Below, one piece after another: positions 13,846-21,754 of a stretch of DNA of 28,241 bases (the stretch's first letter is position 1; the number at the start of each line of letters is the position of its first letter). Under the pieces are notes generated by a model that saw only the letters and a list, made by a program, of their open reading frames with translations, had not been told where the DNA came from and did not search any database. A program made the position numbers and the translations under genes. The stretch is taken from positions 1 to 28,241 of the IMG/VR virus record IMGVR_UViG_3300046655_000409. One strand, given 5' to 3'. The DNA comes from a virus.

Positions 13846-14250
13846 ATGCAGGATGAATATGTATCTGCATTTTACGATGTAGTACAAGAAACCAGACAAC
13901 ATACTGGTATTGAGTTACCAGAATCTATTGAGCACTATGTGGTTATCCTTTTAGCGAGCCATATGGATAAAACAGACTTTCTTCCTAATAACTCATTTGC
14001 ACAAACATTTTTACAAATGACTCGCACTAGTGATGCTAAAACTCTCGGCGATACATGTTTATTTGTAACAGGTATATTTCCTAATTATGGTATTGATGTA
14101 AATTATTATTCAGATATAGGTAAAACTAGTTATAGCACCGTTGCTAATACACTAAATGGCGAATTATTTTCTACTTTAAGCGTACATTTTGACATTGTTA
14201 GAGATTTTATAAATTGTATTCCTAACAAACGAGATAAATACTTAGTCTAA
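13846..14250 (+). CDS. Unknown late protein of 134 residues
   Basis: The sequence holds MQDEYVSAFYDVVQETRQHTGIEL, a helical YVVILLASHMDK segment at about 27-38, SFAQTFLQM, and GDTCLFVTGIFPNYGIDVNYYSDIGKTSYSTVAN at about 65-98. From memory, bacterial conserved hypothetical proteins share a 'GD..LF..G.FP...........YY...G...Y' pattern; I cannot name the family or a function, and treat the resemblance as weak. There is no signal peptide or membrane segment. The gene stands alone between the RNA-gene terminator and the next late promoter, which lies inside its own last codons. Late expression therefore follows from context, but whether it is a virion protein is unknown. Confidence 0.75.
   Translation: MQDEYVSAFYDVVQETRQHTGIELPESIEHYVVILLASHMDKTDFLPNNSFAQTFLQMTRTSDAKTLGDTCLFVTGIFPNYGIDVNYYSDIGKTSYSTVANTLNGELFSTLSVHFDIVRDFINCIPNKRDKYLV
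14233..14240 (+). promoter_or_regulatory. T4-type late promoter GATAAATA inside the 3' end of the preceding gene
   Basis: GATAAATA followed by C, one mismatch from consensus. Predicted start is near 14246, giving a 69-base leader to the ATG at 14315. Confidence 0.65.
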
Positions 14251-14314
14251 AAGTGCTTCGTAAGAAGACTTATGCGGACCCACCGCGTAGACCTAGAACG
14301 TCAAGGAGAAAACA
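14246..14314 (+). promoter_or_regulatory. Structured 5' leader with two hairpins
   Basis: CTTC(GTAA)GAAG at 14256-14267 has a GNRA tetraloop, and ATGCGG(ACCCA)CCGCGT at 14272-14288 is a 6-bp stem with one wobble. AAGGAG lies eight bases before the ATG. Such hairpins may protect the mRNA 5' end. Confidence 0.5.
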
Positions 14315-14773
14315 ATGGGAAGACCATTAAACAAACGACTATTTGCAGATGCTACTACAGGCCCAGGTGCCGGCGATGAAATTAAAGTAAACTTTCACGA
14401 CGGAGCTGGAGTAAAAGAAGGCTTTATTGTAAAACAAAAAGGATCTAAAAGATTTGTATGTTCAGAAACAGGAACATCTGATACTGTTCATACTTGTGTA
14501 CTAACAACTGGTAAACTACCAGCAGCACTAGTAGCAGGCGAAATGTCAATATCATTTAAAATGGATGATGAAGAAACATACACAGTAAGTAAAATTGCTG
14601 GACGTAAAGCTACATTGTCAGCACCAAGTGCAACAGGGTCAAACGCATATGACGGCGCAAGCGTAGCATGGAACTTTGCAACATCACTAGCAGACGGCGC
14701 AGCACAAGTTGAAGAAGCTGGTGCAGATGACATTGCTAACTTAGATGATGATGATTTCACTGAAGACGCATAA
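14315..14773 (+). CDS. Putative virion structural protein (MGRPLNKR type)
   Basis: This 152-residue protein begins MGRPLNKRLFADATTGPG and continues with a beta-rich middle: EIKVNFHDGAGVKEGFIVKQ, then KGSKRFVCSETG, then GEMSISFKMDDEETYTVSKI. It ends in a strongly acidic tail (DDIANLDDDDFTEDA). Proteins with this start and with KQKGS-x-RF-V segments occur, as I recall, in cyanomyovirus virions, but no precise role is known. A good Shine-Dalgarno (AAGGAGAAAAC) resembles that of the acidic core gene. It leads a run of at least five genes with gaps of 14 bases or fewer, so it is probably made in step with the fibre and tail genes. Confidence 0.7.
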   Translation: MGRPLNKRLFADATTGPGAGDEIKVNFHDGAGVKEGFIVKQKGSKRFVCSETGTSDTVHTCVLTTGKLPAALVAGEMSISFKMDDEETYTVSKIAGRKATLSAPSATGSNAYDGASVAWNFATSLADGAAQVEEAGADDIANLDDDDFTEDA

Positions 14774-14783
14774 GGATTGAGTA

Positions 14784-15152
14784 ATGACTAGACCTGTTAA
14801 TGTTTTTGGAACAGTAGTAAACTATCTAAAAGATTTAATAGTAACAGTCAAGATTGGTTGTGCTAAGGTTTCTCCGTTTGGTGTTATCTTAGCACAAATA
14901 TCAGATACAAAATTCAAAGTTCAAGATGATCTTGGAAATGAAGGAATATGCACACTTGTTAATAAAAGAAACAGTGAAGATTTAGAAGAAGATGAAATGA
15001 CAATAAAAGGGTTAGTGACAAATAATGTTAATTTTGTTTTAATCTCAAAGGTAATAAAGGATATTATGTTTGATTTTAAAAATACAAGATATCATTTTAC
15101 TATAGATCACGATTCAACGTCTAATATTCTTTTATTGACAGAAAGAGGGTAA
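14784..15152 (+). CDS. Unknown small late protein, probable virion component
   Basis: The 122-residue protein looks all-beta: VFGTVVNYLKDLIVTVKIGCAK, then VILAQISDTKFKVQDDLGNEG, then MTIKGLVTNNVNFVLISKVI, then NTRYHFTIDH. No family is recognised. It lies 10 bases after the previous gene, with AAGGATTGAGTA before the ATG, and three bases before the next start, so it belongs to the same late operon. Structural or fibre-accessory function is inferred from context only. Confidence 0.7.
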   Translation: MTRPVNVFGTVVNYLKDLIVTVKIGCAKVSPFGVILAQISDTKFKVQDDLGNEGICTLVNKRNSEDLEEDEMTIKGLVTNNVNFVLISKVIKDIMFDFKNTRYHFTIDHDSTSNILLLTERG

Positions 15153-15155
15153 TTT

Positions 15156-16172
15156 ATGTCAAAGTTTTTAAAAGTAATAGACGGAGATTATAAAATATCA
15201 GTTGAACCTGGACGAGAGATTTCTCTTAACACAGGGCTTGAAACTGGTACAGTACGAATTAGTGGAGACTTAGTAGTCGAAGGTAATACGGTTACTGTTC
15301 AATCTGAAAATTTAACTGTTAGAGACAATGTTATTGTAGTTAATCAAGGTGAAACAGGATCCGGAGTTACAGGTAGTGCTACTGCTGGTGCTCCAAACTC
15401 AAGTGGTATAAGTATTGACCGCGGCGGTTTTAGTGATGCTTACATTTTATTTGATGAAAATGTAACTTGGTTAGATCCGGGCGATGATGAAAATCCTGAT
15501 ATTGATGTAACACCTCGAAGTGGTGCGTTTATATTACGTGACGATATTGGAAACTTAATAGGTTTAAAAACAAACAGTATTGTTACTGGAGGCGGAAATT
15601 TATTTTTAATCAGCCAAGGATCAGGAGTACTAAGTGTTGAAGGCACTGTTAACTATGAAAGTAACGTTACACAAGACGATCACATACCAAATAAAAAATA
15701 TGTTGATGATGCTGTTTTAGGTTTCGTTGGTATTAGACGTATTGCGTCAGGTGATGAGTTTATCGGAAGTGGTATTACATACGTTGAAGCACTATCAAAG
15801 GACGTTGCTATTGGTAACCTTGAAAGTTTTGTTGAATTTAAGATTGATAATGTATCTTTAGCATACTTTTACGATGATAGAGCAGAGATTGATGGCGTAA
15901 AAATTCAAGATAATCAGATTACTACTGTATCATCAGGTATTGACTTAGTTCTTAAACACACAAGTAACCAAAGTGTATTAATTGATAACAATCTTGCAAT
16001 TAAAGAACTTCCAAATCCATTACTTGTTCCAGCAACACCAACTGATGGCGTAAAGATTTACGCAAGTGATCAGTCAATTGGTGGTACAGGTATATACTTT
16101 GTTAACAAAGAACAAACAAGAGACGAGTTAGTGAGTAGAAGTAAATCTATTCTATACGGAATTATATTTTAA
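15156..16172 (+). CDS. Tail fibre/virion structural protein with beta-repeat
   Basis: This is a 338-residue beta-rich protein. The N-terminal part has GTVRISGDLVVEGNTVTVQ, then SENLTVRDNVIVVNQGETG and a GISIDRGG segment, a pattern common in marine T4-like fibre and structural proteins. Residues 240-277 hold a module (IDGVKIQDNQITTVSSGIDL) also found in the 1511- and 454-residue proteins downstream. A KKYVDDAV motif at about 177-184 is a frequent fibre chaperone or hinge-like element. It ends DELVSRSKSILYGIIF, again a typical ending in this group. AGAGGG before the ATG supports the start. It likely forms part of a trimeric fibre or baseplate decoration; which part is unknown. Confidence 0.75.
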   Translation: MSKFLKVIDGDYKISVEPGREISLNTGLETGTVRISGDLVVEGNTVTVQSENLTVRDNVIVVNQGETGSGVTGSATAGAPNSSGISIDRGGFSDAYILFDENVTWLDPGDDENPDIDVTPRSGAFILRDDIGNLIGLKTNSIVTGGGNLFLISQGSGVLSVEGTVNYESNVTQDDHIPNKKYVDDAVLGFVGIRRIASGDEFIGSGITYVEALSKDVAIGNLESFVEFKIDNVSLAYFYDDRAEIDGVKIQDNQITTVSSGIDLVLKHTSNQSVLIDNNLAIKELPNPLLVPATPTDGVKIYASDQSIGGTGIYFVNKEQTRDELVSRSKSILYGIIF

Positions 16173-16186
16173 AAAGGTAAAAGACA

Positions 16187-16546
16187 ATGGCAATTAAAAG
16201 CGTTCAAATCGGAGTAGAAGATACAGAATTACTTGAAGTTCCAGCAGGTATTAGATTTGCTGTTACTGTAATTATGATTTGTAATACATCCGAACCAGAT
16301 CCAGCAGATCCAGATGCAAATGCAGCAGCATTTACAATGCATTTTGTAAAAACTGGAGACCCAATTAGTGATCTAAACACAGTAATTAAAAGTTTACCGT
16401 TACCAGCAGGTGAAACATTTACTTTTGATACAGAAAAAATAATTATGGAGCAATTTGATAAAATTGTTATCAATGGTGATTATCCAGAGGGCGGAGATTC
16501 ATCTGCTAATTATCTTTCAGCAACAACAAGCTTCTTGGAACTATAA
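16187..16546 (+). CDS. Small virion-associated protein, function unknown
   Basis: This 119-residue beta-sandwich-like protein starts MAIKSVQIGVEDTELLEVP and contains GIRFAVTVIMICNTSEPDP, then MHFVKTGDPISDLNTVIKS and LPLPAGETFTFDTEKIIME. This layout resembles small head or tail decoration-type proteins of marine phages, in which a hydrophobic strand is followed by a Pro/Asp loop. It shares one base with the next start (TAATG), so the two are translationally coupled. No named family is claimed. Confidence 0.65.
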   Translation: MAIKSVQIGVEDTELLEVPAGIRFAVTVIMICNTSEPDPADPDANAAAFTMHFVKTGDPISDLNTVIKSLPLPAGETFTFDTEKIIMEQFDKIVINGDYPEGGDSSANYLSATTSFLEL

Positions 16547-17067
16547 TGAAATATTTAAAACGACAATCTACAAGTAATAAAACACCATTAGGAAATGCAG
16601 TTGTGTTCGATGTTAACGAACAAGTTGTAATGGACACAAAAAGAGTAATGCTTATACCAAAAGGTACAGAAGCAGAAAGACCTGTGACTCCTAATAATGG
16701 TCATATGAGATATAATACAACTTCTGAAGAATTTGAATCATATCAAGATAGTGCTTGGAGAAAAGTTCGTTTTAAAGAACCAAGAGCAATTGTTCAACAA
16801 ACATTCAGTGGACACGATGGTACTGAAACAACCTTCGGTCCACTTGACAACCAAGATGCAGATTTTACTGCACCTGATAGTGCGCAAGCAATGTTAGTTC
16901 TAATTGAAAATGTATTTCAGTTAGCAACAACAAATTATACACTTACGCAAAGTGATGGGACATTAACAGGACCGAATGGCCCGTATGCAGCCGGCTGGTA
17001 TATTGTATTTTCATCAGCTGTTCCAATCGGCAAAGATGTAACTGTACTACATAACTTTAACAAATAA
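16546..17067 (+). CDS. Putative virion structural protein with a GHMRYNT fibre-type motif
   Basis: The 173-residue protein carries RPVTPNNGHMRYNTTSEEFE and SYQDSAWRKVRF at about 46-77. This is a motif found widely in phage fibre and structural proteins, where a short strand-turn-strand precedes a W. The second half (QQTFSGHDGTETTFGPL ... AMLVLIENVFQLATTNYTLT ... VPIGKDVTVLHNF) resembles small beta-sandwich domains that bind fibres. It is coupled to the gene before it. Base 17067 ends this five-gene run; the next gene has its own late promoter. Confidence 0.7.
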   Translation: MKYLKRQSTSNKTPLGNAVVFDVNEQVVMDTKRVMLIPKGTEAERPVTPNNGHMRYNTTSEEFESYQDSAWRKVRFKEPRAIVQQTFSGHDGTETTFGPLDNQDADFTAPDSAQAMLVLIENVFQLATTNYTLTQSDGTLTGPNGPYAAGWYIVFSSAVPIGKDVTVLHNFNK

Positions 17068-17088
17068 CTTATCTTTTTTCTATTCTAC

Positions 17089-17096
17089 GATAAATA
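17089..17096 (+). promoter_or_regulatory. T4-type late promoter GATAAATA
   Basis: One mismatch from consensus, 22 bases after the preceding stop. The predicted start is near 17102. Confidence 0.65.
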
Positions 17097-17101
17097 ATAT
17101 T

Positions 17102-17217
17102 AATGAGGCGTAGCTATGAGGGCTAATCTTCAGGACAAACTGTGGTCAACCCGCAAAGAACCGTAACCAAGCGGATGAGAAAGTGGTTGGTGGGACAGGA
17201 TCCCCGGGGGAAGAGTA
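17102..17217 (+). promoter_or_regulatory. 116-base structured leader of the 1511-residue fibre gene
   Basis: This leader looks more GC-rich than the genes around it and has no reading frame. Possible stems are TAGC/GCTA near 17112-17126, TAACCA (17164-17169) with TGGTTG (17184-17189), and GGGA/TCCC near 17192-17204. A purine-rich GGGGGAAGAG just before the ATG would bind ribosomes. It could be a translational control leader. Confidence 0.5.
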
Positions 17218-20200
17218 ATGGCTGTAGGGCGTATTTCAGGTCAGGTCTTGAAGAGTGAGTTATCACGAGATGGAGTTGATGTATTTTTTAACAACGAGAA
17301 CGGAGACCCCGCATTATTATATCTATCAGTAGACGACAGCAGAGTTGGAATTAACAACAGTTCGCCAAATGCTGATTTTGATATTACCGGAGAACTAAGA
17401 AGTACAACTGCAATATTTCAAACTAGCTTACAAGTAGCTGATATCTTTATGGATACTACAACTATCAGTACTACTAGTGGAAATTTAGTTCTTACTCCTG
17501 CAACTTCAACAGACGAAATACAACTTAATAGTGATGTAACTACATCAGCAAACTTAACAGTAGATAACAATATAACTTCTACTAATGGAACTATTACTGC
17601 ACCTAATATTGATATCGGCCAAGTTAGTATAACTGAAGACGGCGCTGGTAATACAACTATTACAGCTAGTGCAGGCGGCATTGTTGTTACTGCTGGTAGT
17701 GGCGAAAGTATAGATTTAAACAACGATGTAAACATTGACGGAGATTTATCTGTAACGGGAAGTACACAAATTGATATCAATCTAAATGTTGACGGCATAG
17801 TAAGTACTCCGCAAGTAGATACAGGTAGAGTTGAGATTGACGAAAATATGTTACTCAATCAAAACACTATACAGATACTTTCTAATGATACTGATTTAAG
17901 ATTACAAGCAGGACCGATAGGTACTGATCCTTTTGGAAATCCTAATGAAGACACACAAATTAGACTTTTAAGTAAAACAACTATTATTAAAGGACTAAAC
18001 ATTCTTGGCACTGATGCGTTTATTAATATTGATGATAAACTTTTAATTGACGATAATACTATTTCTAGTGTTACTAATGATATCGACATTTCAGCTGGTG
18101 CAGGTGATAGTACGTCAGTTGCTAATTTAAATTTAACATCAGCAATTGATACAAATATTACTGCTACTGACGGCGACATTAATATTAGTACACAAGGAGA
18201 TGATAGTACTGTACATTCAATTAACTTTTTAGGTACAACTATAACCTCAGAGCCTGCTGTGTTTAGAGATTCAATTAAAGCTGAAGTTGAAGTTGATGTT
18301 CCTGATTTAAGAGTAGAAAGAATTGGCAATAGACCTAATGACGGAGATATACAAATTACCTCTAGAGATAGATTAGGTGTTGAAACTACGTTTATTGATT
18401 TAGTTGGCAGAACAGAACTTATAGGCGATTTTACACAAGCAGACGGATTTGATATGTTCCTTGACAGACTTGATGTAAACAATATAAGAATTGACGATAA
18501 TAGTATTACTACTACAAGCGGAAACTTGTTTATTAATCCTACTGACGGAAGTATTGTTGACATAGGTAAAGATGTCAACATAGCTACACAGGTTACAGTA
18601 CCGGATGTAATTTCAACAAATAGTATCCAAGGTGTACTAATGGATATTGATAACATTCAAATAGACGGTAATGAAATTAAATCTACTAGTGGACATATAA
18701 ATGTTTATACTCCAACTCCTGCTACTGACTTTGTAAATATTTTTACTAACTTAGAAGTAGACGGTAACATTCACGCTACTGGTTCAATTACTGCTGATGG
18801 TGATTTAGTTTTAGGTGATCAAAATACAGACAATATTACTTTTAATGCAGATGTAAACAGCGATGTTCTCCCAAATATAAATGCAATATCATCTTCTCCC
18901 GACTCAACTGCTGTGATAGGTTTTGATTTAGGTTCTGAAACAAAATATTGGGATACAATGTATCTTAGACATTTTGACTTAAATGGATATGAAGTAAGAG
19001 ATGTTAATAACGATCATTCTACATATTCTGCATCAGCAGCTAAAGATGTAAACTTAATTACAGAAGGCGGCATGATTAGATATTTTGAAGAAAATCTTGC
19101 TACTAACCGAGGTGATAACATTCCAATGGGCTTTCCGGAGGATAGTGTTTATAACGACGGAGCATTTTTTCTAAGTGCTAATACAGAACAAAATGGTGTA
19201 CCTAAAGAAGATATTATTGACGACAAAACTTTTATTGCAGAAGCAATTGACTTATTAAACGAGTCTATGAATAATATTAGAAACAATACATTTATTAGAG
19301 ATATTGATGCTGCTACACCGGCACCGGCAGCAGCAGGTAGTGGCCAAACATTTACACTTAATTTAAATGTAGACGGTGAATATAATAGAGTAGAAGTTGA
19401 CTGGGATGTAAACAATAGATTTGAATATATTAAATCTCTTATCGAAGGTGCTGGCGGAACGTATAATGTTCCATCAGGCGCACATGATAGTGTATATGTA
19501 GGAACTAATCCGTCTACTGTATCTTTTGTTTATGATGCTCCGCTAGGGGGCTTGTTTACTGTAAAAGTTACAGTAAGAAATACAAATGCTCAAGTTCCTG
19601 GCAGTGCAGGCACCGATAGTGATTTACTACAAGAAAATTTAATTCTAGTTTACACACAAGATCCAGTAATGGGATATAATTTATACAGAAGTACAAGCGG
19701 CGGAAGTATACTTTCAGGAAATAATCTATATGTTATAGAAGGTAATTCTTTAGCATTAGAAAACATAACAACTAACACAGGTCCTGATTACGGTTTAGAT
19801 AACACAGTTACATATACTGTAAACTGGGGTGACGGAATTACTGAAACAATTACACCAGACGATACTGAAGATGGTGGATCAGGAGGTCCTAGACTTGCAC
19901 ATACATGGCTAGACGGAACACAAACAGGAACTGGTAATAGTACTGTAACATTAACTATGACAGATCATCAATCATGTGATCCAAATATTCTTCCTTTAAG
20001 TACATCTAAAACTTTGAAAGTATATGAAAATGATCCTGTTGATCCTGATGGCCTAAGTACTAAAACTATTTCATTTAGTGGCGGCACTGGTAATGCTAAC
20101 CTTTGTGCAAATTTTACTAACAATGATGTAAATTTAGCAACTAGTTCTGTTGCAGGCACATCGCTTCCGAGAACTGTATCAACATCAGGTACAATTAAAA

Positions 20201-21753
20201 CAACTACATTTACTAATTACTCTTATGCTGAGACTGGACAAGAATCAGACTACTATGACGGTTTAATTCCTGCTCCGGTATTAACTGCTGAAGTAAATGG
20301 AGTTACTGCTGGCACAAGAACTTTTAGTAATTCAGCAAGCACTAACAGCGGTAGTAACTTTGCTTTAAAAATAGATGCACAGAGTGATTATAATCTGTTA
20401 AATGCAAACGGCGGATCAACATCTTTTTCTAATAGTATTTTTTATCCTAATGCTTTCTTTGGTTATAGAGCTCACGTAGAAGAAACAGCAAGTGCAGTTC
20501 CGTTTGGTTTATGCACATACCAATTACGTCACGATGTAAATGGTGATACAAATTTAGTTGAATTTGTAAAGGACGATGTAAACTCAGTTCCGGTTATTAC
20601 AGCAGGAACAGTTATCGAAAACAACGCAGGAACATATAGATATATTTCTGGTATACCTTATTATAACTCAGGAAATCCAACGTTAACATTAACAGGCATA
20701 ACAGTACAAAACTGGATAGGCCAAGCATACTTGAATAGTTCTCAAATTGTTCAAGCAAATTCAGATACATCAACTAGCCCCGAAAGCCAAACTGGGCAGG
20801 CTATTACACAAACATATTACAACTATTCAACAATTGAGGGCACAGTGTCTTTATTAGATGGCAGCGGCAATCCTTTTGCTGATAGTGGCAAAACAACAGG
20901 TTATGTATTAGACGATCTTACACTTCCTATTGTTACAAGCAGTAGAAGGACTATTGATTCAGTGCGTTATAGAATTCGAAATTTAAATGGTTACTCGTCG
21001 TACAGACAAGAAACTAGTATACCAATTGCATTACATACATCAGGACAATATGGTATTAGTGAAATTGCAATTGATGTTGCAAGTGGTTTAGGAAATGGCG
21101 TTTACACAGATGATGCAATTAGAATACATGATTTTGATACTGACCCTGTAGACAACCCGGTATACACTAGTTCAACAAATTTTTATACAAATGACGTTTA
21201 TACAGAAGGTACCGATTCAGGAATATCAGCAGCAGGCGGAATTGCAAATATTAGAGAAGCAATTATTAGACTAGGCGAAATCGAACACAATGTAGAAGAC
21301 TATACAAATTATCTTCCATTAGGTCCTGATCTTAATACTGCAACAAGAGCAAATACACAATACTTTACAATGGCATTCCGTAGACGAGTTGTTGCTAACT
21401 TTGCAATTAATATTACAGCACCTAGTGGTGTTGCTGGCGTATGGATAGCAGCACCAGGTACAGCAATCGACAACGGTAGTAGTTTAAACGGCTGGTTAGA
21501 TTGTTCTACACAATATGCTGGTGCAGGTGTTCCAGGTGCTATAGATGGAAATGCAGGCGGTACTGGTAACGGATCAGACGGTTGTGCAATCACAGGTGCT
21601 GATAGAATAATACCAAATCAATCATTATCAGGCGGATATGATATGACACTAGGTAGCGAAAATATGAGTAACGCTCAAGACAATGTTGTTCTTGTAAGAA
21701 TAGCATTATCGTCAGGGCAAAGCGTTACATCGTTAAACATAGGGCAGACATAA
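17218..21753 (+). CDS. Large tail fibre/virion protein with beta-repeats and PKD-like domain
   Basis: The 1511-residue product starts MAVGRISGQVLKSELSRDGV, with VGINNSSPNADFDITGEL at about 42-59, a known start of marine T4-like structural proteins. Residues 70-510 carry at least five degenerate beta modules of the form IDxNxIxSTSGxIxhxP (near 74, 205, 275, 420 and 477). Residues about 720-830 and 835-930 look like Ig/PKD-type beta-sandwiches; the second has VNWGDGITETI at about 867, close to the PKD signature. The C-terminal 130 residues (TQYFTMAFRRRVVANFAIN, GVAGVWIAAPGTAIDNGSS, GSENMSNAQDNVVLVRIAL) form a block recalled from cyanophage proteins. It may be a trimeric fibre or whisker involved in host attachment. 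One base separates its stop from the next ATG. Confidence 0.8.
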   Translation: MAVGRISGQVLKSELSRDGVDVFFNNENGDPALLYLSVDDSRVGINNSSPNADFDITGELRSTTAIFQTSLQVADIFMDTTTISTTSGNLVLTPATSTDEIQLNSDVTTSANLTVDNNITSTNGTITAPNIDIGQVSITEDGAGNTTITASAGGIVVTAGSGESIDLNNDVNIDGDLSVTGSTQIDINLNVDGIVSTPQVDTGRVEIDENMLLNQNTIQILSNDTDLRLQAGPIGTDPFGNPNEDTQIRLLSKTTIIKGLNILGTDAFINIDDKLLIDDNTISSVTNDIDISAGAGDSTSVANLNLTSAIDTNITATDGDINISTQGDDSTVHSINFLGTTITSEPAVFRDSIKAEVEVDVPDLRVERIGNRPNDGDIQITSRDRLGVETTFIDLVGRTELIGDFTQADGFDMFLDRLDVNNIRIDDNSITTTSGNLFINPTDGSIVDIGKDVNIATQVTVPDVISTNSIQGVLMDIDNIQIDGNEIKSTSGHINVYTPTPATDFVNIFTNLEVDGNIHATGSITADGDLVLGDQNTDNITFNADVNSDVLPNINAISSSPDSTAVIGFDLGSETKYWDTMYLRHFDLNGYEVRDVNNDHSTYSASAAKDVNLITEGGMIRYFEENLATNRGDNIPMGFPEDSVYNDGAFFLSANTEQNGVPKEDIIDDKTFIAEAIDLLNESMNNIRNNTFIRDIDAATPAPAAAGSGQTFTLNLNVDGEYNRVEVDWDVNNRFEYIKSLIEGAGGTYNVPSGAHDSVYVGTNPSTVSFVYDAPLGGLFTVKVTVRNTNAQVPGSAGTDSDLLQENLILVYTQDPVMGYNLYRSTSGGSILSGNNLYVIEGNSLALENITTNTGPDYGLDNTVTYTVNWGDGITETITPDDTEDGGSGGPRLAHTWLDGTQTGTGNSTVTLTMTDHQSCDPNILPLSTSKTLKVYENDPVDPDGLSTKTISFSGGTGNANLCANFTNNDVNLATSSVAGTSLPRTVSTSGTIKTTTFTNYSYAETGQESDYYDGLIPAPVLTAEVNGVTAGTRTFSNSASTNSGSNFALKIDAQSDYNLLNANGGSTSFSNSIFYPNAFFGYRAHVEETASAVPFGLCTYQLRHDVNGDTNLVEFVKDDVNSVPVITAGTVIENNAGTYRYISGIPYYNSGNPTLTLTGITVQNWIGQAYLNSSQIVQANSDTSTSPESQTGQAITQTYYNYSTIEGTVSLLDGSGNPFADSGKTTGYVLDDLTLPIVTSSRRTIDSVRYRIRNLNGYSSYRQETSIPIALHTSGQYGISEIAIDVASGLGNGVYTDDAIRIHDFDTDPVDNPVYTSSTNFYTNDVYTEGTDSGISAAGGIANIREAIIRLGEIEHNVEDYTNYLPLGPDLNTATRANTQYFTMAFRRRVVANFAINITAPSGVAGVWIAAPGTAIDNGSSLNGWLDCSTQYAGAGVPGAIDGNAGGTGNGSDGCAITGADRIIPNQSLSGGYDMTLGSENMSNAQDNVVLVRIALSSGQSVTSLNIGQT

Positions 21754-21754
21754 G

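Noticed and set aside
17198-17212. GGATCCCCGGG resembling a cloning-vector polylinker (BamHI-SmaI)
   Set aside because: Only 11 bases match; flanking bases differ from the pUC polylinker and lie in a natural leader before a native ATG, so chance is the better reading.
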